Assembly: GCA_002270565.1 (NCBI GenBank)
Contig: NQMI01000023.1
Span: forward strand, 412,708 to 476,707
Length of the DNA: 64,000 nt
Direction: 5' to 3'
Source of the DNA: Stenocarpella maydis
Lineage: Eukaryota; Ascomycota; Sordariomycetes; Diaporthales; Diaporthaceae
The position numbers and the translations under genes were made by a program. The stretch's first letter is position 1; every line of letters starts with the position of its first letter. The notes below the pieces were generated by a model that did no database searches, had not been told where the DNA came from, and saw only the letters and a list, made by a program, of their open reading frames with translations. Of the stretch, positions 24,801 to 35,481 are shown in pieces.

Positions 24801-27489
24801 CCTCAGTCTGCCCCTTCAAGATGAAAAGCCTGCCTGGAGAATGGTGCACAATGGCTGGCTTATCTGTGGTTCATGGATTCTTTGCTCGTCTTCAAGCATG
24901 TCTATGCAGTAAGACAAATTAGATTTGCCATTTAAAGTGATAGAGTTGGTTCAACTTACCAGACAATAACCATCTAGCGCCAAATCTCTTTAGGATGGCG
25001 CTTGAGCGAGATATCATCTCGTTGAAGACCGGGTACACAAGCAAACTCGATCCCATTCTGGCGTACTGGGCACCTTGGCCTGTGAAAACAAAGACAAGTC
25101 CACCGGGAGTCTGAGCAGCCCGCACTGGCTTCATCGAGAAAAGCTTCGAGGCGTTGGCAGATGACGCGTTGCCCACGATGGCAAAAGATCTCCAAGACAT
25201 GAGACTTCTCCTTGCAGCCAGTGTGTAGGCAAGAGATGTCATAAAAGATTCTGAACCTGTGGATCGTCTGTCATAATACTCACCATAGGCCTGCAAAAGC
25301 CTTTTCAGCCCTCCTTCATCGTTGGCACTCCAAATCAGCAGATGAAGGCCGGTTGGAGACTCGCGGGGCTATTATGCATCAGAAAGTAGGTTCCTTGAAA
25401 GTTATATGAATCGGGTTCTGCCCAAATATGACTAACCGCTCCATTTACATGTCGTGCGTTTGGTCGCTCCTGGCGTCCGCGTGGATCAGATCCATTCTCG
25501 TGGCGTCTATCTTGTTCCGCGGCTGGGCCATTACCCGCAACTGGATCAATGACCTGATGAGAAATGTCGGTGCTAGTTGATAGAGTGAATGAACTAGGCG
25601 TATGAACCATGCCCCCAACGCTGAGAGCCTCGAGGAAATGAAACGCGTCGTCGAGAATTACGCTATCCAGTTCACATGTCAGATTGATGGCATTCACAGC
25701 CCGTTTCTACGTCAGAAATGACAGAAGCAAAGTATCTGTATCTTACTGAGAATTAGACCCTCCAAACCCGAAACAGTTGACTGAGATCCGGCGCAAGCCT
25801 GCGGTTGGCCACGGCGTACATGTAGTAGGGAACTATGCAATATTATGAGCAAAGTGGTGATCATTGGCATGCGAACTTGCCTAGACAACATCACGTACCT
25901 GAAGATTGTTGAGCTTGGCCTTGATTTTCGGGTTCAACTTCTCGAACAACGCATTTGGTGGGATTTGGCCCCTTTCTAGAATCATGATAGACTTGATGAT
26001 ACCGGCCAACCCGCTGCCGCCCTCTAGGTGACCTATGTTGGTTTTGACGGATCCACTGTTCTCGAAATTAGAAGAGAATTAAAAGCACATGATTGGCACT
26101 AACATGAAAAGGGGTTCTTTAGCCGAGCGAACGGTTCTAAAAACTCGTCCGAGAGCGTTGGTTTCAGTCACATCTCCGAGCTGGGTGCCGGTGCCTAGTC
26201 ATCAATGTCTTTCAGCATTACGACAACCTCCCAACTTTTATCACGATGGTTGTGCACCTACCGTGGGCTTCTAAATATCTGGTAGAGTGAAGGTCTAGTC
26301 CAGCCTCTCTGTAAACAGCACGAATCAGTTGCTCCTGGGCAGCGAGGCTCGGTTGGGTGATGCCTGGCGTGTGTCCATCGTGATTCGATCCGGACCCGCG
26401 AATCACGGCACGAATAACGTCGCCGTCTCTAACAGCGTCGCTGAGTCGCTTCAAGACGAGAACTATCACTCCCTCTGCCCGTGCATATCCGTTCGCGCGT
26501 TGGTCAAAGGCGTAGGATCGGCTATCCGGTGACAAAAAGTTCATGTTCTCCAGACACAAGGAGGACTCGGGAGTGATGAGTGTATTCACGCCTGCGACCA
26601 ATGCCTAAACCTCTAGTCAGAATCAGGCCCGTCTTGATTGGGGAGTTTCAGGACGAAAACATCGCCTTTCCGGGTTGAAGAGAAACTGGACGAGTAATTA
26701 CCATTGAGCTCTGTCCTCGTTTCAGACTGGAGCATGCAAGATCCAAAGCGATAGTGCTTCCAGAACAAGCTGTGTTTAAGTGCACACTCGGACCCACGAA
26801 GTTGAAATACCAGCTTAGCCTGTTCGCTATGAGGGTGGCCTGAACGGCGTTGGTTGCGAATGCCCCTGGTGCCTCGTCTGGATCTTTGTAGATCAGCTTT
26901 GCGTAATCATCCGCCATTGTGGCAGCAAATACCGCAGTGTTGGATCCCGCAACCTTTTCCATCGGTAGCCCGGCTGCGTGTTGTCAGAGGTGCGGACATG
27001 AAATCGGGACCAATCGAGAGGGAAAGCCCTACCATTTTCCAGCGCACGGTATGATGTTTCAAGCAACCAACGTTGTTGTGGGTCCATGGCTGCGGCTTCT
27101 GTAATGTCTCTCAGCTCATGAAGCAAGAACAAAATTTGCGAGGCCGAGATTTTTCCTACCTCTCGTCGAGATCGAGAAGAAAGGTGCATCGAATGCAGCC
27201 GGGTCGTCGCGGAGAAAATAGCCCCCTCTTGCAGACAACTATCTCATGTCCAAATCGTTAGCACGGCTTCCGCGTCCATTTGAGTTTCGCGAGGACATGT
27301 AGGACCAGATGGACATACCCTGTTCTTGCCGACAGAGCTCTCTGTGAACAGGCCATCGATGTTTCCTCGAGACTCTGGCCATTGTGTCATAACATTCTGT
27401 CTTTTCTGCAAAACATCCCAGAACACATCCTCGTCTTCAATGCCTTGTGGAAGCCTGAATGAGAATCCGATAACAGCTATAGATTCCAT
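18863..27489 (-). CDS. Highly reducing type I polyketide synthase, KS-AT-DH-MT-ER-KR-ACP
   Basis: Fourteen exons (27489-27319, 27238-27160, 27098-27033, 26973-26702, 26604-26262, 26194-26104, 26055-25899, 25832-25747, 25662-25437, 25368-24960, 24901-24834, 24777-20185, 20114-19794, 19720-18863) join to 2,579 aa, the usual length of FUM1-type synthases. KS: Cys175 in NTACSGS (Asn for the usual Asp), [30 protein letters not shown], Ser677. [12 protein letters not shown] (His1006) and [10 protein letters not shown] (Asp1195). [14 protein letters not shown], about 1467. [16 protein letters not shown], about 1999. [12 protein letters not shown], about 2207, and Tyr in PGQANYAAG, about 2348. [13 protein letters not shown], Ser2526. 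No thioesterase or reductase follows, so release needs a partner; the nearby oxoamine synthase is the obvious one. All domains look active. Intron 11 has a GC donor. Divergent from the hydrolase at 28485. Product unknown; a reduced, alpha-methylated acyl chain is predicted. Confidence 0.95.
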
Positions 27490-28484
27490 GGCGCATTGAC
27501 CTGTGTGTCCTATACGCCCGTGCGCGTTGGATGAGGACTAGGCAGTGGAGTGGCGGGAGCGCTATCATAGAATACTGAGCTCCTAGACTGGGGCTATATC
27601 TGAACTCACCCAGCATGCAATGGAGGATCAATGTCATGTATATTGAGTGGAGGACAAATAAGCCAGTCATAAAACACCGCATTTTAATAGGAATTCGATC
27701 TCCACTATTCTTTTACATCACTCAAACTCTTAAGTAACATCGTATTTCATTACAATTTTAATATCTAAATAAGCGGTATATGAAAATATAAATGGAAAAT
27801 TCTAAATAAAATAACCAAAAAAATTAAAATAAAGAATAAAATAGACTAAAAAATAATTTTCATTTTAGTTAACTAATTAAATAATAAATTAATTATACTT
27901 TAACTTTATATAAACTTTCAATTTGTAAATCCTAAGTAAGGTCAAGGGATAAATTCCTAATAGTAGTGTTATAGCGGCTCAATTGGGTCGGACATGATAT
28001 GCCATTAAGCGGTCTAAATCTTACCGAGTCGTTATGCAAGGTTTAATGAGTTAATAAAAACGCCAACTGTCGGTGCATGGCCAACGTCATAGCCTGTTCA
28101 CTATCACGGTGCAGTGTGGGGGCCAAACCTTACATGCATGCAGTCAGCATTGGCAAAACTTGGTGAGACATCGTAAGAACCCAGCCCCTCACCTTGTGTA
28201 ACACAGATGAGGGAATTGTCCATTCATCCGTTGTGTGACAGTTGCTGTGGGGTTTCTTTCTCACTCCTCTTCCATCGATTTCCTGCTTTTCCTCCGTATC
28301 TATGATATTCTGTAAGCTCCACATCATCTTACAAAGCGAAGCCAATCACCCGATGTACATGCCCAAGAAGTCTTACTGAGCGTCTTTGGGACTCTCAGGA
28401 AGTTTTTGTTGAATTGCCTCCCTATGTTGTATATGGAATCCATGATCTAACATCAAAAATAACTACACCTGCATCTGTCCAAAG
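27490..28484. promoter_or_regulatory. Divergent promoter of PKS and hydrolase, with AT-rich island
   Basis: About 1 kb separates the start codons of the PKS (left) and the alpha/beta hydrolase (right), so both promoters lie here. A sharp AT-rich island with hardly any G or C runs from about 27700 to 27940; it could be a decayed mobile element fragment. No transcription-factor gene is found in the block and no site can be named with confidence. Confidence 0.5.
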
Positions 28485-29694
28485 ATGATGGCGGAGAACG
28501 ATCATCCATTGGTATCATACCAGCCGTTTAGGTTGCTGTTCCAGTTGTCATACGCTACTCTCACTATCTTGAGACTACCATACTATGCCGCCATATCCTT
28601 CATACCCGCCTTTCGGCCGATTCGGGCATGGACAGCCAAGCAAACATTCATGACTCGGCTTCTCTACCCGTTGCTGGACGCCGCTTCTCGTGTGGGGATA
28701 ACAGAAACTCTCACATTGGAGCCAAGAAAGGAGGGTGAGAGATTTCAGAGAATCTCAGTTCCCTCCCTCAGTCTCTTCAGGGGACCGCTGGCGTCTGAGA
28801 CGAGCAAACCTGAGACGGTTGGCGGCACCTGGTTCCCCGAGGCTCCTGGAAGCGATATATTGTCGAAGAACATTGTGCTCTACTTCCATGGAGGGGCATA
28901 CGTCCAAGGCGACGGCCGAACAGCGCAGTGTGGATCAATCGCGAAGAAATTCCTTGATACCGGGACGGCTGATGCTGTCTTCTCGCTACAGTATCGCCTA
29001 AGCGGACATGGTAATGCCAACCCCTTCCCCGCCGCATTGCAAGACGCACTTTCGAGCTACGTCTTTCTGCTGGATACACTGAAGATCCCATCAAGCCACA
29101 TCATCTTCGCCGGTGACAGTGCTGGCGCTCATCTCGCTATATCCCTGCTGCGGTATCTTTACGAGTACCAATCTGCCATCAAGATATCTACGCCTAAATG
29201 TGCCATCCTCTTCTCGCCTTGGGTAGAACCCTTTTACTATGATACAAGGGACAATCTGCACGGGAACACCGACTTTGTCCCGGGTTCATTTGGAGGTATA
29301 TGCCACCCTTTTTCTATTCTCGCACTATCCCCTCGGACAAGTTCCGGGGACGTTGCTCCCAGTAGACCTTAGAGAATGCTGACATGAGGTAGCTTGGGGG
29401 TCACATTCGTACGCGGGGAAACTGCCGAACCCAAGAGCTAACCCATACATCACGCCGCTTGGTCATCCCTTCCGCACCCCGGTCCCCTTGTTTGTCAATG
29501 GGGGGACTGCAGAACTATTTTTTGAGCGCATAACAAAATGGGCAACAGAAATGAGGGAGGCTGGAACTGTTGTCGAATATCACATGGAGGAAGACGCGGT
29601 TCACGACACAATCCTTGTTTGCGACCTTGCGGGTTTCGAGGACAGTGCTTGGAATGTCGCCCAGAAGATGGCGGAATTTGTGAAAAGTTTATAA
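28485..29694 (+). CDS. Alpha/beta hydrolase fold-3 enzyme beside the PKS
   Basis: Two exons, 28485-29295 and 29393-29694, give 370 aa. Residues 15-45 are hydrophobic and may be a membrane anchor. The core has the oxyanion motif FHGGAY (134-139), the nucleophile elbow GDSAG (Ser212) and a C-terminal DAVHD with the likely catalytic His. The catalytic Asp is probably in the NGGTAELFFE region of exon 2, but I cannot fix it. This is the HSL/lipase-esterase type, related to steryl-acetyl hydrolases of fungi. Its divergent arrangement with the PKS suggests shared regulation. Possible roles, all inferred: hydrolysis of a stalled or wrongly loaded acyl-ACP, or removal of an acyl group from the finished amino-lipid. 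It could also be an unrelated lipase. It differs from the esterase at 3224 in length and N-terminus. Confidence 0.85.
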
Positions 29695-30425
29695 TTCTCT
29701 CAGCCTTTTTTTGGGACCTCTCTACCTAGGTACGTAGTCAACAAGGCATGGTGTGTGTAAACCAGTCTTTGGATAGTTACTGAGCAGCAGCTCCTGGATC
29801 GAATTCATCTGAAGAACCAGAGGAGCTGCCTTTCAGTATTCAAAAACAACCTGATGTGCCATTGGTGGAAAACTTATGATCACCATAGCACTTGTATTCT
29901 TTCGGGCTACTTATAGCCTTCACTAGTTTTGTTGTTGATAGTGGCTACGTTAGGATGCCACCCCCAATCATTCAAGGCTTTAGGCAAAGACAGCATAGTT
30001 TAGCTCGAATGCCCCAGTGCAATCCCTAGCGTAAAGCTTATGTGACACCTTTTTCGGAACATCGGCTGAGGGTAACACAAACTCTGCATATGTGAATCCT
30101 TCGTCAGCATGTTGTGAAATCGTCCTTTGGATGCCGAAGTAACCCCAGTGTCAACTGGCATGTGACTTGAAATCAGCGGTGTGCTCTAGGATATCATGCG
30201 TTTACTGACAAAGGCCCAGAGACAATATTTTGAGCTGATAACAGACACTAACTAATCCTAAGTTTGTCATATTTATTGACTACTACGCAGGGTTCAGATA
30301 TGTTATAATATATAACTAATTAATTTCATATTACTTTATATAAAGTTTGGTAGATAAATGAACTACTAAAATTACTACTTATCTTTTATATAAATAAGTA
30401 TTAAATAACTATAAAAATTTGAAAA

Positions 30426-30497
<72 letters not shown>

Positions 30498-31512
30498 CAT
30501 TATTAGTTTTATAAAATAAATTATAATAATGCTAGTTACATTACTTTTAATTTAATATGCTTTTAATAAATAAACTAAATTAATAAATTATTTAACTTAA
30601 TCTTAGCTATTACTTAATTAATTAAGTCTTACTACTTACTATTATAAAGGGGTATATTAGCATCTAGTATTCAATTATCAATGATAAGGATAACCGGTTG
30701 GGAGAAGGGTGCCCAGACCGGGTGCCAACGCTATTGGGGGCAGAGGTTTCTCCTCTTACCCAATTGGTATGCGGGAAGGGCAAAACCCGTGGGCAGGGTC
30801 TCTTGGCAGGAGCAATTGCAGAGCGTACCGAAGTAAGGTACATAGGCAGAATCCTGAAGGATCAATCACTGTGCATGCATGTTACACCGAAACGGTTGCA
30901 GGCGCCTATCTCGCTCTATTTTTATGCAGCTGCCTGACTGCCCCATTAACAGCATAAATCCGCTACTATCGTACACTGAACACTGATCCGCCCCCAACTT
31001 GTCAAATTGACACCAAGTCCCCATCGGACTTTAGTAGTTTTCTGCAATCCGGTTGGAGTCAGTGTTCCAAAGTCGATTGGCATGGCGATTGGCAGAACAT
31101 GAGGAGGTAAATTTGAAAAACCTGGGAAAACTAATGCAACCTGAGACCCATCCAGAAGATTAGCACTTTAAGGACGAACAGAGGGGGGATACAGCGGCCG
31201 CAGATCTCTCAGCACCCCACAGATCCGTACAGCGTACACACTAACATTCGTGGAAAAACTGAGAACATCCTCTTATTGCAAACCTTACTAACCAACATCT
31301 TACTAATGGGAACCTTCATACTGGGGATACCTCCCACTGGATCTATGACATCTTCCTACGGCATATTCTGCTATGGGATAGTTACTAATGACATCTACCG
31401 GCGCCTGTTTCATGTCTTAACTACCTAGGTAGTGATTTTGGACTGGCCTGTTGACATCGACCCTTTCCACTTAACCACACAATTGAGTCTTGCATTTCCC
31501 TCGTCATTTACC
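29695..31512. other. Intergenic with AT-rich segment
   Basis: 1.8 kb without a gene. From about 30290 to 30665 the DNA is very AT-rich and includes a trinucleotide microsatellite. The palindrome TACCTAGGTA occurs near both ends (29723-29732 and 31422-31431). The remaining GC-normal part holds the promoter of the oxoamine synthase. Confidence 0.5.
30427..30497. repeat. (ATT)n microsatellite
   Basis: About 24 almost uninterrupted ATT units inside the AT-rich segment between the hydrolase and oxoamine synthase genes. Confidence 0.95.
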
Positions 31513-33263
31513 ATGGGTGACTACGACGGCAAAGACTCGGAGAACCCTCCCGTAAGCACATTTATCACCCGCCTACGAGAAACAGCTCCGCAGCTTCCAC
31601 AATCGCGTCATAGGAACTCAACCTTTTACCGGAACCTCGAGGAAGTCCTTGATTCCCGCCGCACTGCCGGGACATACTGGTCTGCGGTGGAGAACCAATG
31701 GCAGGTTGGTGACGCTGTCGATTTCTGCTCAGGTGACATTTGTACGATTTCCCCTGGAAGGCTACCCAGAATCCCATTTTCCTGCCCCTGGTTCGATGTC
31801 TCAACCACCACGTCGTTGACAACAATTCATACCTAATAACTATTCTGTGTATTATGTTCCCCACGGAGGCTTTTGAAAAGCGAAGGTTGACCTCGGTATT
31901 TATCAGTGGGCCTAAGTCGAAGCGATGCGCGTCGGGCGGTGTTTTTTGCTGAACTGGCTGCTCATCCTGATTTCTCCATGGGCGCCAACGGCGTACGTCT
32001 CATGGATGGCAACTCCAAGTATCTGGAGCAGGCAGAGAAGGATATCGCAGCCTTCCACGGTGCTGAGGATGGCCTATTGGTTGGCTCCGCATTCGAGGCC
32101 AATGTTGCAGTTTGGACAGCACTGCCTCGCCCAGGTGATATCATCGTATACGATTCCCTGGTTCACGCAAGCACTCACGAAGGCATGAGTAAAAGCCTGG
32201 CCATGGACAAATTCGAGTTCCCTCACAACGATGTCGAAGGCTTCCGCCGCGTGCTTCTTCAGGTATTCCAGTCTCAAAGACTAATCCGCCAGGGTAAGCG
32301 GTCTGTGCTCATCGCTGTTGAGTCCATCTACAGCATGGACGGAGACGTTTGCCCCTTGCAGGAGCTGGTCAATGTTGCTCATGAGCTGTCCGAGGGGTAT
32401 GACAACATCCAATTTGTGGTGGACGAGGCACACAGCGTCGGGGTGGTCGGGCCCAAGGGTGCAGGCTTGGTCTGCGAGCTAGGGCTGCAGAAAGAAATAG
32501 CTATTGTGGTGCACTCATACGGCAAGGCAATGGGCGCAACTGGGGGTAAGTCTTCACAAAATTCTACATGTATTACTAGGTCAGGTTCTGAGATAATATG
32601 TTTTACAGCAATAATTCTCGGAAATACAGTCACCAGAGGTGCCCTGACCAACTTCGCCAAGTCTATCATCTACACGACTGCACCTTCATTTCTATTCATA
32701 GCTTCCATCATGTCAGGCTATAAACTACTTGAAGCAGGTCAAACAGAAGAAGTGCGTAACGGCGCACATAGATCTTTGCTGCAAATTGATGTATGCCAAT
32801 GACTGACATTGCTCAGGCTCAGGGACATGTTCAGACCCTCGCGATGTTATTCTTCGATACACTCGTATCGCACCCAACCTGGCCAGATGCCAAAAAGAGG
32901 GGCCTCTTGCGCGTGCCGCTGGTGGATGGTTGGGAAGAACGGCCTTTCCTTGCACATATATTGCCAGTCATGACGCGTTCTGAACATACCTGGTGGCTCT
33001 ATTTTCACCTGCTGGCCCAGGGCTTCTGTGTCTTCCCCGTGGAACATCCTGTTGTGCCTGCCGGGAAGGGCAGACTTCGCGTCATCGTCCACGCGACAAA
33101 CACTGAAGATCAAGTCCGGGGCTTGATCGATGCCATCTTTTCTTGGGTTGAGGAAATGATCGAGATCGAAGATGGGAAATCGACCGCGACTGTATCGCTT
33201 GCTGCTCATCGCGTGTACCGATGGATGAAGGGAGAAAATCTGACTGGATACGGGATGTCTTAA
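31513..33263 (+). CDS. PLP-dependent alpha-oxoamine synthase
   Basis: Four exons, 31513-31741, 31907-32545, 32609-32751 and 32817-33263, join to 485 aa. The fold-type I PLP marks are complete: GANGVRLMDGN (substrate loop), HASTHEGM, VVDEAHSVGVVG (Asp249 and His252 hold the cofactor) and HSYGKAMGATG with the Schiff-base Lys283. The family (8-amino-7-oxononanoate synthase, serine palmitoyltransferase LCB2, KBL, ALAS) joins an acyl thioester to an amino acid with loss of CO2. Sphinganine-analogue pathways use such an enzyme to release an HR-PKS chain; fumonisin Fum8 is the model, but Fum8 is longer (about 840 aa). Exon 1 must end at the GTACGA donor to restore the DFCSGDILGLSRS motif. No membrane helix is obvious, unlike true LCB2. 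Sits 4 kb from the PKS start. A housekeeping role is less likely given this position. Confidence 0.9.
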
Positions 33264-33595
33264 ACCAGATGAAGCTGGGTACATACAGGTTTAATAATTC
33301 TTTAGTGATCTTTAATTCAGGACAAAACCACCCTGACATATCTTGTGTATTGTTGCTCGAGTCTGCGATTCTTGCCTTGCAACATTGACAAAATTTCCAT
33401 CAGCAGGACTCAATGAATCCTTCTAGAATTCAAGCTACATCAATTTATGACCTTCTCTCGCATAACCTCTCTGTAAGGTCATACCGGTACATCTAATGGC
33501 TCCAAGGAGTGTCGCAAAGACTGAATATGGCAACGCATCAATAATTAACACTGCTATGATAAATTGCGCCGCTGATTATCTGGAGTAACTGAGTA
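33264..33595. other. Short convergent intergenic region
   Basis: Separates the 3' ends of the oxoamine synthase (+) and acetyltransferase (-). Nothing else seen. Confidence 0.6.
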
Positions 33596-34392
33596 TCATG
33601 AGGTATCCCAAGGCTTTACTGTTTTCCCTTCTTCGTATTTACCTCCAACAGGGCGCCACATCAAATAGAACGTGAAGGGGCAGGCCCTTTCGGCCGTTTC
33701 TTTCCACTTGTCGTCTGGGTCGTCCATTGTCGGTGCTGTGATGTTCTCCTCGACAGTCACAAACCCGTTAACATCATACAAAGGCTTCCCCTGGGGCGTT
33801 GCATCTAGAAACATTTCGAGTCCCATCTCATCCGCCTTAGCCATACCCCAGTCTAGGAATTGCTGCCCGATACCCCTCCGACGGAAGTCTGGGTGGACGA
33901 AAACATTGAACAAGTCTTTCAGAAAGTGAGAACATGCGCACTTTAGGACCAAAGTGGGGAATGGATAATGCGGAGTGTCAACCTACAGACGTGAGGTCTC
34001 TGTGCGGCCTCGAACCTTGGCCTGCCGTAGTTTTCCAACGCAGCCCCAGCGAAGGTGCGCGAACTGTCGTCGGGGAACCAAGTGATGTCCATTTCATGCG
34101 AATCCGCAAATGGGTTCGTGGTGTGAATGTTCCACGACGCGCCCGCGACGATCCTGCCGGTTTTGGTATCCACTACTTTCTGCCAGTGGCTGGACGGGTC
34201 CTCTGTATGCCAACGTTTCAACCGGGCACTGGCCTCTTCCAGGGCTGCCTCACGGGCGTCTGGGCCAGTTCCAAAGATCGGGAGAAAGATGTACAGAAAT
34301 CTCTGGGGCGGGTCATCATACGCTTCCAGGAGGCATCGAGTCAGGTGTGGAAAGTCGACCTCGGGGTCGATGTCTAGGAGTTGGAGTGGCAT
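33596..34392 (-). CDS. GNAT-family N-acetyltransferase
   Basis: Two exons, 34392-33991 and 33940-33596, give 248 aa; the intron is 50 bp with GTCTGT donor and AAAG end. The C-terminal half has the acetyl-CoA binding motif A, FVHPDFRRRGIGQQFLDWGMAKAD, followed by LDATPQGKPLYDVNGFVTVEE (motif B), typical of the fungal GNAT group that ends in a mobile Tyr/Gly segment. The N-terminus (LTRCLLEAYDDPP) also matches this group, whose members acetylate small amines; substrates are mostly unknown. It is convergent with the oxoamine synthase, 332 bp away. If part of the block, it could N-acetylate the free amine of the amino-alcohol product or of an intermediate and so mask it. That is inference; such GNAT genes are also common elsewhere in these genomes. 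Confidence 0.85.
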
Positions 34393-35481
34393 TACAAAAG
34401 AATGGGGGCTGAACGTGCATGTGGAATTCCTATCACGAAGATGCCAGCTGTTGTGCCAATTTGTCTATCACACTTCACAGTCCATGATACTTAAGTACAA
34501 TCTCCTAGGTCAACGTATTCATGAATGGCCAATGTTGCCATGGAACTTATGCAATAAGTGAAGTATTCCTCAGCTGGCGCCAGTGGTTTTTTTTAAGGGC
34601 GCTAGTCGCGCATGTAAGATCCCACATTGCGGCACACGGCGCGGCATATATGCACTACTACGCTGGTCTTACAGCATTGTTCCACTATTTACGGATGCCT
34701 CGGTTAGCGACGCGTCCACTCATGTGGTTGTCCACACCTAGCTAATCGAATTATCAGTACTTTCTGTTGATCATCATCCATTTTGGGACTACGAAAACCT
34801 GAAGGATTCTCTCCCGTGCTATACTATCCGTGCCGAGATGCAGAAAAATGCTGCGTGCCCGGGGCTGTGTAGTTGACGTCCGTCATGGGTCTCATGCGGC
34901 TTACTCCCTTGTGTCCCCTGACCCCCAATCCGGTGAGGATTTGATTGATTAACTGTAAATGACAGCTAGCCAGAGCAGGGCTGGGGGATTGGTTGAAGGA
35001 CGCGACATCCTTCGAGCAGAGCCACCCCAGTTTCTGAAGTCATGGCTGCAGTTGGCATCGTCGAACGTTACCTCCAAGTTTGGCAAGGCACAAAATGTCC
35101 TTTTTGTTACGGTGGAAAAGCTGTGTGGGAAGGGGGTGGCGCATTACTAGGCAGACGCACGTAGTACCGGCACTTGGCCTGCTTATTGGCATCAGCTTAT
35201 TCTACAAGGTGGGGGGGGGGCCCTTGACGATCTCGCCCACCCTTAGAATTCTGTCTGTTGTGTAACCACATCGAGGATTGGATTTCAAGCGTCTGACACA
35301 ACGGGTGTGGCTGCCTGGATATACAAAGCTAATCCTCTTACATGATGGCCTTCATTGGAGAAGTCCGAGGCCCCTCTCATTCCCTTAACAGTCTGTGTTC
35401 TTGCGTTAGGCTACTCAAAATCCTCCCCCAGAATCCTCGACCTCCGCTCCCTCCGCCCATACCCACACGAACGCCGAAACA
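34393..35481. other. Divergent intergenic region
   Basis: Promoters of the acetyltransferase (left) and of the rhodopsin-like protein (right). A run of nine to ten G lies at about 35211-35220. No gene or repeat recognised. Confidence 0.5.

Noticed and set aside
27965..28060. GGCTCAATTGGGTCGG, which resembles a tRNA D arm
   Set aside because: No matching T arm or acceptor stem within the required distance.
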